From: Nautilus pompilius
Taxonomy: Eukaryota; Mollusca; Cephalopoda; Nautilida; Nautilidae
Direction of reading: 5' to 3'
Length of the DNA: 64,000 bases
Assembly: GCA_018389105.1 (NCBI GenBank)
Contig: JACATO010000980.1
Location: 930,001-994,000, forward strand
Shown: piece by piece, positions 1 to 10,181 of the stretch
Position numbering within the stretch: position 1 is the stretch's first letter
How the letters are laid out: each line of letters opens with the position of its first letter
Translations under genes and position numbers: made by a program
Notes under the pieces: model-generated
Seen by the model: only the letters and a program-made list of their open reading frames with translations
Databases searched by the model: none
Told to the model about the DNA's origin: nothing

Positions 1-2897
1 AGTGTAAAATGTTAATTGTGATTGATGGATATTTCGTTACATCAGTTATTTAATTTCACTGATAAAAATTTTTTAAATAAGTTAAAATGTGGAAATTAAC
101 CATCACTGTCTGGCATTTACTCCTGATTCAAAGAATGAGTTGTTGTTCTTTAAAATACTTTTTAACATACATCTGATAACATTTTTTAAAGATTTTTTAC
201 AACAGTACTAGCAGCCAAATGTCATTCATAATTCTAAAGCATTTTGAAAGTAATGAAACAAAAAATATGCTTCACTTCACATACTTGAAAACTATCATTA
301 AAGTCCAGTTGATTTCTTGTCTTATATCAGGTAATGATACATAACATCAATGTGATCTGCAACATTTTATTTTATATCTTCTAGTTAATTTTTATTGCTA
401 ATCAATTATAAGGACATCCTCAAGAATCATGAATATGTATATTCCATTCCAAACTATTTTTTGTAGTAAAGAAATGTTGATAAATTTGAATCTATTTAGT
501 CTCATTTTAAAGATGGTAGAAATTCCAGCCATTAAAAAATTAGATTACTCACTTTAATTTCTAAGTGAGTACATAATAGATTTTTGTTGGAGGATTTGGA
601 GGTAGGTTGAATGAAAGAAAGCAAAAAAACTAAAGTGTGTGACCAACTTCTGAATAGAACAGAAATAGTAGTCACTTTCTGTGCAAAAGTAGAATATTAA
701 AAGATTTTGATAAAGATAAAAAGGGTGGCATTTAGTTTGGCTTTAAAAAAATGGTTATTATAATTGCCATCATAAACAGCTGTCAAAAGCAATCATGCAA
801 CCAAAAAAAGTATTTTAACAAATATACCAATATTTCAGAGCAGACTTCCGCAATCCAACAGATGCACTGTACACATGAAAATTGTCACAAGATTCAAACA
901 TAGTGTATAGATTTTTTTGTTTGTGGAAATTAAAACAAAAACGGTTGCTAAAATTCTAAGAACACCAATAAAAAGGTGCAACATCAAACTATCTGCATAT
1001 AAACAGAGGCAAAAAGACAGGTGAAATAATACATTAAAAATATCACATCCAGTTTCCTCTTTTTAACCGTAACAATGTGAATAGCTTTTAACCAGTAGTA
1101 ATTTACATTATTTTTTTTTTAATTTTCTTCGGAAGATTAATGAACTTTCAAACTCTTATTTTTCTAACAATGATTTGTTAAAAAATTATCATTCTTATTC
1201 AGAATTCAAAGCGTTTTATTTGCAATCTTAACTTATTTATTTTTCTCTCAATCAGCATTTCTAAAGCAAGCAAGAGTAGTCATTCTCAGACACACACCAA
1301 TGGCCGATCACTATAAATTCTCAAACATTTGGAACCAGGAGTAAGTGTTATTCAAGCTTTTGCCACAAGAGGTAAGGCTACACTTCCTTCACAAATTTAA
1401 GCGGTTAACTTTTTAAAAAAAAAAAAAAAAGTCAATCATTTTCTGAACATTTTTAGCAAATATGAAGTCTGAAACAGATTTGGCAACACTTGAGGCAAGA
1501 GTAGAGTTTTAAAAATAGGTGTATACCATCTCACCTCCAGAAAACTTGACAAGGCGAAGGTAAATGTACTTAAAAGCCTGAGTTAATTGTCACTAGTAAA
1601 CTAATCTAAAAAGATAACTTTGCTTAAAGAATGCGAGGCTGACCTCCTTTTCCAGTTAAAAGTAAATAATTTCTTTTGCTATCCAAACTCTATAATATCC
1701 AAATATGTACATTTTATGGTAGTGGACAAAAAAATTCTTCTAATTTGTATAATAAAGTTTACAGATTTTTTTTTTTAAAAGAGAAGTATATCTAATGAAC
1801 TAGCTTTAATGGGAATGCTTAAAAAGGAAAAAACAATCAGCATAACAGAAAGGAAATAAAGGAACGATATTCCGATTGTCTATGTTAATGTGTGAAGAGA
1901 GATTTCATCATTTTTTAATCTAAAGTTAGCATAAGAGCTGAACAAGATCTAGATATCGAAATAAAATGCACGACTTGTAGATTCTGGACGAATCATATCA
2001 ACAGTTTAGAGTTAAATCACACAAAAATAAACCAAAAACATAAAAAAATACCCAGCACTCAAAATGGTGTTTCTATAAGTTTATCGGTGAGACAACCTAA
2101 CAATTTTGTTCATGTGTGTGTCTGTGTGATGTATTAAACTGAGGTGTAAATGCTTTATTAGGAAACTATTCCCAGTGCAAAAATCAGCATATTCACTGAG
2201 CTTGCTACCAAATGGAATTATTTTAGTTTTTAAAACTGTTTTCTTTACTTTTCAAGAGGTTGGGTTTCTGAAGAATACTTAAATTAAATAGTTCCTTTAA
2301 CATTACTATTTTATAGTAAAAACGTTGTTTTAAGTGAAGTCATTCATTTAAGTGCTAAGAAATTCATATTTTCTTATACTTTTTGAATAATTTGTGCGCA
2401 TGTGCGCGGCATGCGTGTCTTTAAAGTTGAAAAGAGAAAAATTACACCAACCTTTAATAATGATCAGGTCAGACAGCACATATCGATATCATACCTAGCC
2501 TATTATAAGCATAACTCATCACCGAAAACCAATAAAACATATAAATCCAATGACTGAGGTATTTTGAATATAGATATTGTTACTGGAAGTAACAAAAAAA
2601 AAAAATAATAAATTCTAGAAGTCATTTCAGTGATAATTCATTGTTTCTGCTTAAGAACAGAATTTTTATTTCTGTATGTAGTACATTTAATAAAATGCAT
2701 ATTCTATAAAGCTAGCAACAAAACCAAATGAGCAGTTATCATTTCCATTATAGTTATCTCATTCAAACTAATGTCAATTAGAAGACACTAAGAAGCAAAA
2801 ATTAGAGAACAACTCATGTCAGATATCTTATTTGTTTTTTTTTTAATTTAATGCACTGAAAACAAATGGAAAACTGGTGAGACTTTTAAACAAGTTA
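1..2897. other. Gene-free AT-rich stretch, probable 3' UTR and flank of the minus-strand gene
   Basis: I find no conserved coding exon here on either strand. Because the minus-strand gene reads a TAA stop at 2898-2900, the right part of this stretch is probably its 3' UTR. The TAA lies inside a sequence that could also be a splice donor (AAG followed by GTAATA), so another exon further left is possible, but none was recognised. No transposon ends were seen. The sequence is AT-rich with several poly-A and poly-T runs. Confidence 0.4.
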
Positions 2898-3015
2898 TTA
2901 CCTTGAACCGCCTTTCTTTTCTCCTTTATCTTTGAATTTACTTTCTTTCTTTTGCTCACTTGCTATAGATAGCAGTTTGTTTGTATTGTTGTATGGCTTG
3001 CCACCATCTGGACTT
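2898..3015 (-). CDS. Minus-strand gene, probable last coding exon
   Basis: Thirty-eight codons follow the acceptor TTTATAG: SPDGGKPYNNTNKLL continuing to KKGGSR, then TAA. The reading phase matches the previous exon. The base composition and lysine-rich coding style also match it. Confidence 0.6.
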
Positions 3016-3148
3016 CTATAAATAAAGTAAAACTCAATTTACTAATTACATACTGTTAAAAATCTCCTTATTTAATGCATTTTTATTCTACACAAAATTG
3101 TAAACATTTAAGTATTTGCTTACAGTCAGCAATTTGCTTATAATGTAA

Positions 3149-3191
<43 letters not shown>

Positions 3192-5135
3192 TTATTATTA
3201 TTAAAAGAAATACAAATCAAGTAATGTATGGAAGCTGTAATCTATTTTCTAGGCTGCAAGACTGAACAGTTTGACATGACTTCAATAAATTAAATGTTAC
3301 CATGAATTATTAATGTTGATTTGTTGTTAGGCCCCACCCTCTACTTTGTCTACTTTGTCCAAGACTGCCAGATCTGTTAAATGGGATATGCCCAATTTTC
3401 ATTTTTATAATCAGCATCTGCACATTTGTTGGCAACCAACCAGTTTGCAATGATTTGCCTTCGGTCACAGATATCTGAAGATGACTTTAGTTGTTTTTTA
3501 TTCCACTTGTATTCTTAAAGGGTGTAAAATCAGAGAAATCCCAAAGCTTTTCTTTGTCAACTGTTTAGCATTGTCAAGGTATAGACAAGAAAACCTAGTG
3601 AAGATGTAACTTTCAAGGCACCACAGAAATGTCTTTTATTCTTCATTTTAAAAGTTATTTATCACATTTTCAACTTGATAGACAGAACACATGCACTTCA
3701 CACTAACAATAAGCTGAAAGCCATGAATGGTCTGAAGAAATGTATAATCAGACATTCTCAAAAAAATCATTAAAATATACAGACAAAAAGAGTTTTATAA
3801 CATCATACTTTTAAATCAGAGAATAAGGTAATGAAGGAATACATTAAATAAGTATCATAAAAATGTCTAAACTTTTGTTTATGATGAGTTTCCAGAACAA
3901 GAATCAGGAAAATTTGATGATCAGCAATTACTTTTAGAGCCATGCAGTATCAATCAAAGAATTTGTGACATTAAGTGTATTTTTTAAATGTGTATACCCA
4001 AACCACCAAAAAATAGTACATGAAAGGTTTTGAATATTAGTAATCAAAGACACATTTGCTGCATTTCAGTGTAAGTTAAGAAAACTGCAGGATGAATTTT
4101 AGAAAAAATAATAATCAGTTACATAAATCCATAGGTAAACCAGACAAGTTACTATTAATTGATGCACTGTTGATATAGAATTGGTAGCCACAGTATAACG
4201 ATAATTCAGTTCCTTGAGTTAGAACTCGAATTTAAACCAAAATAACAAAAGTCAATAAAAAATATTACAATCATCATCATTCTTACAATTAGTTTGAATG
4301 ACATATTACATATTTTTTTGCATTTTATCAAAAGAAAAAATAAAGAAAAATTAGTAGAGCTAACAGATTTATGAAAAAATGTTGGAAGAGTAAATGATTC
4401 TTTAGATGTTAAACCTCTTATTTCTGTATCTTGTAAGGGATACAGCCATCTTAACTCATCCTCTTTGAGTTCAGCTTTCTATAAATTACTAAAGCATAGT
4501 TAAAGATTATTTGATTTTTTTTCTAGCCTGATGCTTTCAACTTACTTGCATTGTTCTAAAAATTATTATCCCCACAGCCAATATATTTGAGATACTATAC
4601 TGTTTCCATAGTAATTAAAATATTATCATTATCATGCCATTCTAGACAGTTATAACTAACCTTTTTCTTGTTTGTATTTTGTTTTTCATGTCTCAAATAC
4701 CTACACCGTAGTAGTAGTAATATGATTTGTTTACAGCTCAAGAACTTACCCCTTAATAGCATCTTTCAAACAAGTAAATTTTATATCCTCTTTGTTTCTT
4801 TTTCCACTAAACCTTGGTTTCTCTTTTGGATAATCAAGATTTTCTTCTTTGCTGAATTTGCTTTCCATTTTTTTGTTGCTTTGCACAGGCAATTTTTCAC
4901 TTGCGCTTTTGCTTTTAACCACATCTCCAAATAATTTTGAAGTCTCTCCTGGATTTCCAACAGTCTCCTTCTTTGCTTCTGCTACTGGTTCATTCACATC
5001 ATTCAAACTACTTGGTGCAGGTAAATTAACATCAGAATAAGTAGGCACATTTTTTGAAATTTCTGATGGTTCACTTGCTGCAATCTGCTTTTGTTCATTT
5101 TCAATTTCTGGTGTCTCTTTCTTAATACTGCTCAT
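2898..5135 (-). CDS. Unrecognised charged 167-residue protein, two coding exons
   Basis: The start ATG is at 5135-5133, directly after an acceptor (TTTTTCAG, exon from 5159). The first coding exon runs 5135-4750 and ends at a GTAAGT donor. The second runs 3015-2898 after a TTTATAG acceptor. The phases join cleanly (GG plus A makes a glycine codon), giving 167 residues and a TAA stop. The protein begins MSSIKKETPEIENEQ and ends KGEKKGGSR. It is rich in Lys, Glu and Ser, with no signal peptide, membrane segment or cysteine motif, so it is likely disordered and soluble. I do not recognise the family and assign no function. A 5' UTR exon probably lies near 6342-6420, head to head with MCM10. The stop codon overlaps a possible donor, so a longer product cannot be excluded. 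Confidence 0.65.
3150..3203. repeat. (ATT)n microsatellite
   Basis: About 50 bp of ATT repeats with one interruption, in the intron between the two coding exons of the minus-strand gene. Confidence 0.95.
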
Positions 5136-5159
5136 GATAAAAAAAAAGAGAGAGACAGT
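4750..5159 (-). CDS. Minus-strand gene, exon with start codon
   Basis: This exon starts at 5159 after the acceptor TTTTTCAG, has 24 nt of leader, and starts translation at 5135. It encodes 128 residues plus two bases and ends at 4750 before GTAAGT. An open frame extends upstream of the ATG to 5198, but it crosses the polypyrimidine tract and acceptor, so it is not used as the start. Confidence 0.7.
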
Positions 5160-5299
5160 CTGAAAAACAAAAGGTAAATAAAATACATTTATACACACTA
5201 ATTCTTAAATTGCACATGAAGATACATAGAAAATTTTCTTCACACCTCAGACTATTCCACCATATACCTTTATTTGTCTTGTATGTGAATGCAACTTTC

Positions 5300-5447
5300 T
5301 GCATTTAGATATGCATGGTGTGCATCAAATGGACCTTGCATTTAGATATGCATGGTGTGCATCAAATGGACCTTGCATTTAGATATGCATGGTGTGCATC
5401 AAATGGACCTTGCATTTAGATATGCATGGTGTGCATCAAATGGACCT
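5300..5447. repeat. 37-bp tandem repeat, four identical copies
   Basis: Four head-to-tail copies of a 37-bp unit containing ATATGCATGGTGTGCATC. I see no difference between copies. The repeat lies in the probable first intron of the minus-strand gene, about 140 bp upstream of its exon with the start codon. Identity between copies implies recent expansion. Confidence 0.95.
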
Positions 5448-5979
5448 TGAAGAAAAAAAATTCTAAAATTTCCAGATGGGATAGCAAAAACGATATTCTT
5501 CAGCACACACAATATATAGCTATTATAAGCTGATGAAAGTGTTTAAAATAGTCAACCGTGTTTACATCAAAATCAAATTAAAGAGAATCTCACAACATAA
5601 AATATAAACATTGGTAGTGTTTTGTGCGCAGATGTTTCTAACCCTCTCCATAAAAGGTAGCATTTAAATAATTTTAAAAAAAACAACGATTTATTAAATG
5701 TTACACCTGAAAACAAAATAAACTAATAATTTTTTTTTTTTTAAATGAATCACATAATGTTTGTTGTGGTGATAAAATCTTCTGCTAATAACAGAAAACG
5801 AAAATAATATTAGCTGCTGCTGCTTCTTCTTTTTTTCAGTATTAGATTATTCGCATTCAGAGGATGTGGGTCACAACATTATTTATTATTAATTTCACTC
5901 TTTAGAAATATATAGGCATGAATTAACACTAGATTCATCGGGTTAATGCAACACGTCTTTATAAATGAAATAAAGCAAT

Positions 5980-6480
5980 TTCCTGCCAGCAAAGCCGAGG
6001 CTACGAAATGAACTGCTGCCCGGATCCGGACTTACTTATTACCTACCTACACCCGACATCCCGAGTCGAATAGCCACAAAAGACTGATATCTGTAGCAGC
6101 GAGAATACCCGTGGAGTTATTCGCGTGATATAGATTGTTGGATCTGTAATACTTATAAGTCCCCACAGGCGGGAAGCTGTCAGCTACCCGCTAATAACCC
6201 GAATTAGACGAGAACTTTCCTCGCCAATCGAGAAAGGAGAGACGACGACGACGTGTCTGACTGCGAAATGATTTACCCTGGCCCTACCCTACAAGAGACC
6301 CATCTGGGTAAGCAAATTACCTATAGAAAGATAAAGCCTACCTCGATTTCGTCTACATCGTTCTTCTACTTTTTAAGATGACGGAATAATGAACACGCCC
6401 GCCTTCGGGAACTATATAGTCTAAAATGGTTAGCAACCAAAACTAGTGAAAACGATGAAAATGGCGTCTGCATAAATTCC
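5980..6480. promoter_or_regulatory. CpG-rich head-to-head promoter region with first exons
   Basis: This is the most GC- and CpG-rich unique stretch in the left part of the window, in a very AT-rich setting. On the minus strand a probable non-coding first exon ends at 6342 with donor GAG/GTAGGC. Upstream of it are a TATA-like ACTATATAG near 6413 and a YY1-like AAAATGGCGTC near 6468. On the plus strand a donor-like GG/GTAAGC at about 6309 could end MCM10 exon 1. If both are real, the two first exons lie close together and each gene starts inside the other's 5' region. Transcription starts are inferred, not seen. Confidence 0.45.
6342..6420 (-). other. Probable non-coding first exon of the minus-strand gene
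   Basis: A splice donor (GAG/GTAGGC) at 6342 on the minus strand follows CpG-rich sequence and a TATA-like box. The short ATG here meets TAG at once, so the exon would be 5' UTR. The 5' edge is a guess. Confidence 0.35.
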
Positions 6481-6893
6481 GTGTTGGTTTTGGGGTTGCA
6501 TTCAAAGCAACACATTTGTATCTATTGCTAATAAAGCAATGGCTATATGAATATAGTTGATTTTTAATGTTAATAAACATATCTTGCGTTAGTATATATT
6601 GAATTTTTGTAAAATATATGTGCTTTAAAATGCTAGCTCCTTTTTAAAATATGGCGCCAAACAATCTTTTGATATTCACTTCGGGCAGATTCAGATTCCT
6701 TGTCTAAAGGTCTGGTTTTGTTTATGCACTATTAAGGGAGATATGTGCTAGGATATGATTTTAACTTTATCATTTTATTTATTTTGCTCGTTTTTTGTCT
6801 TTCCATGACTTGCTCCGCCAAGAGGTATTTGCTAGTGATAGCAACAGTAGTTATAATGCTCTCGTGTCATCTATATTAAAAAACCCCAAAACT
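6481..6893. other. Unique sequence between promoter and 54-bp array
   Basis: No exon or transposon end was seen here. It contains one more YY1-like ATGGCGCC context near 6650. Confidence 0.4.
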
Positions 6894-9800
6894 CTGTTGG
6901 GCTGTAAACATTAACTAGAGACTGGTCCCTTTAGTACAACTATCAATCTGTTGGGCTGTAAACATTAACTAGAGACTGGTCCCTTTAGTACAACTATCAA
7001 TCTGTTGGGCTGTAAACATTATCTAGAGACTGGTCCATTTAGTACAACTATCAATCTGTTGGGCTGTAAACATTATCTAGAGACTGGTCCCTTTAGTACA
7101 ACTATCAATCTGTTGGGCTGTAAACATTATCTAGAGACTGGTCCGTTTAGTACAACTATCAATCTGTTGGGCTGTAAACATTATCTAGAGACTGGTCCAT
7201 TTAGTACAACTATCAATCTGTTGGGCTGTAAACATTATCTAGAGACTGGTCCGTTTAGTACAACTATCAATCTGTTGGGCTGTAAACATTATCTAGAGAC
7301 TGGTCCATTTAGTACAACTATCAGTCTGTTGGGCTGTAAACATTATCTAGAGACTGGTCCGTTTAGTATAACTATCAATCTGTTGGGCTGTAAACATTAT
7401 CTAGAGACTGGTCCGTTTAGTACAACTATCAGTCTGTTGGGCTGTAAACATTATCTAGAGACTGGTCCGTTTAGTATAACTATCAATGTTGGGCTGTAAA
7501 CATTATCTAGAGACTGGTCCCTTTAGTACAACTATCAATCTGTTGGGCTGTAAACATTATCTAGAGACTGGTCCGTTTAGTATAACTATCAATCTGTTGG
7601 GCTGTAAACATTATCTAGAGACTGGTCCGTTTAGTACAACTATCAATCTGTTGGGCTGTAAACATTATCTAGAGACTGGTCCATTTAGTACAACTATCAA
7701 TCTGTTGGGCTGTAAACATTATCTAGAGACTGGTCCCTTTAGTACAACTATCAATCTGTTGGGCTGTAAACATTATCTAGAGACTGGTCCCTTTAGTACA
7801 ACTATCAATCTGTTGGGCTGTAAACATTATCTAGAGACTGGTCCGTTTAGTATAACTATCAATCTGTTGGGCTGTAAACATTATCTAGAGACTGGTCCGT
7901 TTAGTACAACTATCAATCTGTTGGGCTGTAAACATTATCTAGAGACTGGTCCATTTAGTACAACTATCAATCTGTTGGGCTGTAAACATTATCTAGAGAC
8001 TGGTCCGTTTAGTACAACTATCAATCTGTTGGGCTGTAAACATTATCTAGAGACTGGTCCGTTTAGTACAACTATCAATCTGTTGGGCTGTAAACATTAT
8101 CTAGAGACTGGTCCCTTTAGTACAACTATCAATCTGTTGGGCTGTAAACATTATCTAGAGACTGGTCCCTTTAGTACAACTATCAATCTGTTGGGCTGTA
8201 AACATTATCTAGAGACTGGTCCCTTTAGTACAACTATCAATCTGTTGGGCTGTAAACATTATCTAGAGACTGGTCCGTTTAGTACAACTATCAGTCTGTT
8301 GGGCTGTAAACATTATCTAGAGACTGGTCCGTTTAGTACAACTATCAATCTGTTGGGCTGTAAACATTATCTAGAGACTGGTCCCTTTAGTACAACTATC
8401 AATCTGTTGGGCTGTAAACATTATCTAGAGACTGGTCCCTTTAGTACAACTATCAATCTGTTGGGCTGTAAACATTATCTAGAGACTGGTCCCTTTAGTA
8501 CAACTATCAATCTGTTGGGCTGTAAACATTATCTAGAGACTGGTCCATTTAGTACAACTATCAATCTGTTGGGCTGTAAACATTATCTAGAGACTGGTCC
8601 CTTTAGTACAACTATCAGTCTGTTGGGCTGTAAACATTATCTAGAGACTGGTCCATTTAGTATAACTATCAATCTGTTGGGCTGTAAACATTATCTAGAG
8701 ACTGGTCCCTTTAGTACAACTATCAATCTGTTGGGCTGTAAACATTATCTAGAGACTGGTCCCTTTAGTACAACTATCAGTCTGTTGGGCTGTAAACATT
8801 ATCTAGAGACTGGTCCGTTTAGTATAACTATCAATCTGTTGGGCTGTAAACATTATCTAGAGACTGGTCCGTTTAGTACAACTATCAGTCTGTTGGGCTG
8901 TAAACATTATCTAGAGACTGGTCCATTTAGTACAACTATCAATCTGTTGGGCTGTAAACATTATCTAGAGACTGGTCCTTTAGTACAACTATCAATCTGT
9001 TGGGCTGTAAACATTATCTAGAGACTGGTCCCTTTAGTACAACTATCAATCTGTTGGGCTGTAAACATTATCTAGAGACTGGTCCGTTTAGTATAACTAT
9101 CAATCTGTTGGGCTGTAAACATTATCTAGAGACTGGTCCGTTTAGTACAACTATCAATCTGTTGGGCTGTAAACATTATCTAGAGACTGGTCCATTTAGT
9201 ACAACTATCAATCTGTTGGGCTGTAAACATATCTAGAGACTGGTCCGTTTAGTACAACTATCAATCTGTTGGGCTGTAAACATTATCTAGAGACTGGTCC
9301 GTTTAGTACAACTATCAATCTGTTGGGCTGTAAACATTATCTAGAGACTGGTCCCTTTAGTACAACTATCAATCTGTTGGGCTGTAAACATTATCTAGAG
9401 ACTGGTCCCTTTAGTACAACTATCAATCTGTTGGGCTGTAAACATTATCTAGAGACTGGTCCCTTTAGTACAACTATCAATCTGTTGGGCTGTAAACATT
9501 ATCTAGAGACTGGTCCGTTTAGTACAACTATCAGTCTGTTGGGCTGTAAACATTATCTAGAGACTGGTCCGTTTAGTACAACTATCAATCTGTTGGGCTG
9601 TAAACATTATCTAGAGACTGGTCCCTTTAGTACAACTATCAATCTGTTGGGCTGTAAACATTATCTAGAGACTGGTCCCTTTAGTACAACTATCAATCTG
9701 TTGGGCTGTAAACATTATCTAGAGACTGGTCCCTTAGTACAACTATCAATCTGTTGGGCTGTAAACATTATCTAGAGACTGGTCCATTTAGTACAACTAT

Positions 9801-10069
9801 CAATCTGTTGGGCTGTAAACATTATCTAGGACTGGTCCCTTAGTACAACTATCAGTCTGTTGGGCTGTAAACATTATCTAGAGACTGGTCCATTTAGTAC
9901 AACTATCAATCTGTTGGGCTGTAAACATTATCTAGAGACTGGTCCCGTTTAGTACAACTATCAGTCTGTTGGGCTGTAAACATTATCTAGAGACTGGTCC
10001 ATTTAGTACAACTATCATCTGTTGGGCTGTAAACATTATCTAGAGACTGGTCCATTTAGTACAACTATC
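6894..10069. repeat. 54-bp minisatellite array, 59 copies
   Basis: Counting each unit by eye gives 59 copies of a 54-bp unit that begins CTGTTGGGCTGTAAACATTA. Variation is confined to a few sites: C, A or G in GGTCCNTTTAG; TACAAC or TATAAC; CAAT or CAGT at the unit end. The first two units read TTAACTAG where the rest read TTATCTAG. A few units carry 1-2 base indels, mostly near the right end. Because 54 is a multiple of 3, long open frames with an 18-residue repeat arise by chance; they have no coding context. The array ends 72 bp before the first recognised MCM10 exon. Near-identity of units points to recent turnover by unequal exchange. Confidence 0.98.
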
Positions 10070-10141
10070 GGGTCTGAAATAATTTAAGTGGGTGGTTTAT
10101 TATGCATTGTGTTTCCAACATTTTTTCTTATTTGTTTACAG

Positions 10142-10181
10142 TTAACTCAAGTTACAGGTAAAACAAGCAGTGAAATGGCTG
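10142..10181 (+). CDS. MCM10: MCM10 exon 1 of those found (start codon)
   Basis: Acceptor TTGTTTACAG, 33 nt of leader, then ATG GCT G at 10175-10181 before GTAAGT. The trailing G joins AT of the next exon to give MADDRCDLE, which fits the family N-terminus. Because it has an acceptor, a non-coding exon must lie upstream, probably across the 54-bp array near 6309. AAATGG is a good start context. Confidence 0.75.

Noticed and set aside
7005-9775. Long open frames with an 18-residue repeat (LLGCKHYLETGPFSTTIN) across the 54-bp array
   Set aside because: They arise because 54 is a multiple of 3 and one frame of the unit lacks stops. They break at every indel, have no splice or start context, and carry no sign of protein selection.
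6894-10069. CRISPR-like regular repeat
   Set aside because: The repeats are head to tail without unique spacers, in an animal genome. It is a minisatellite.
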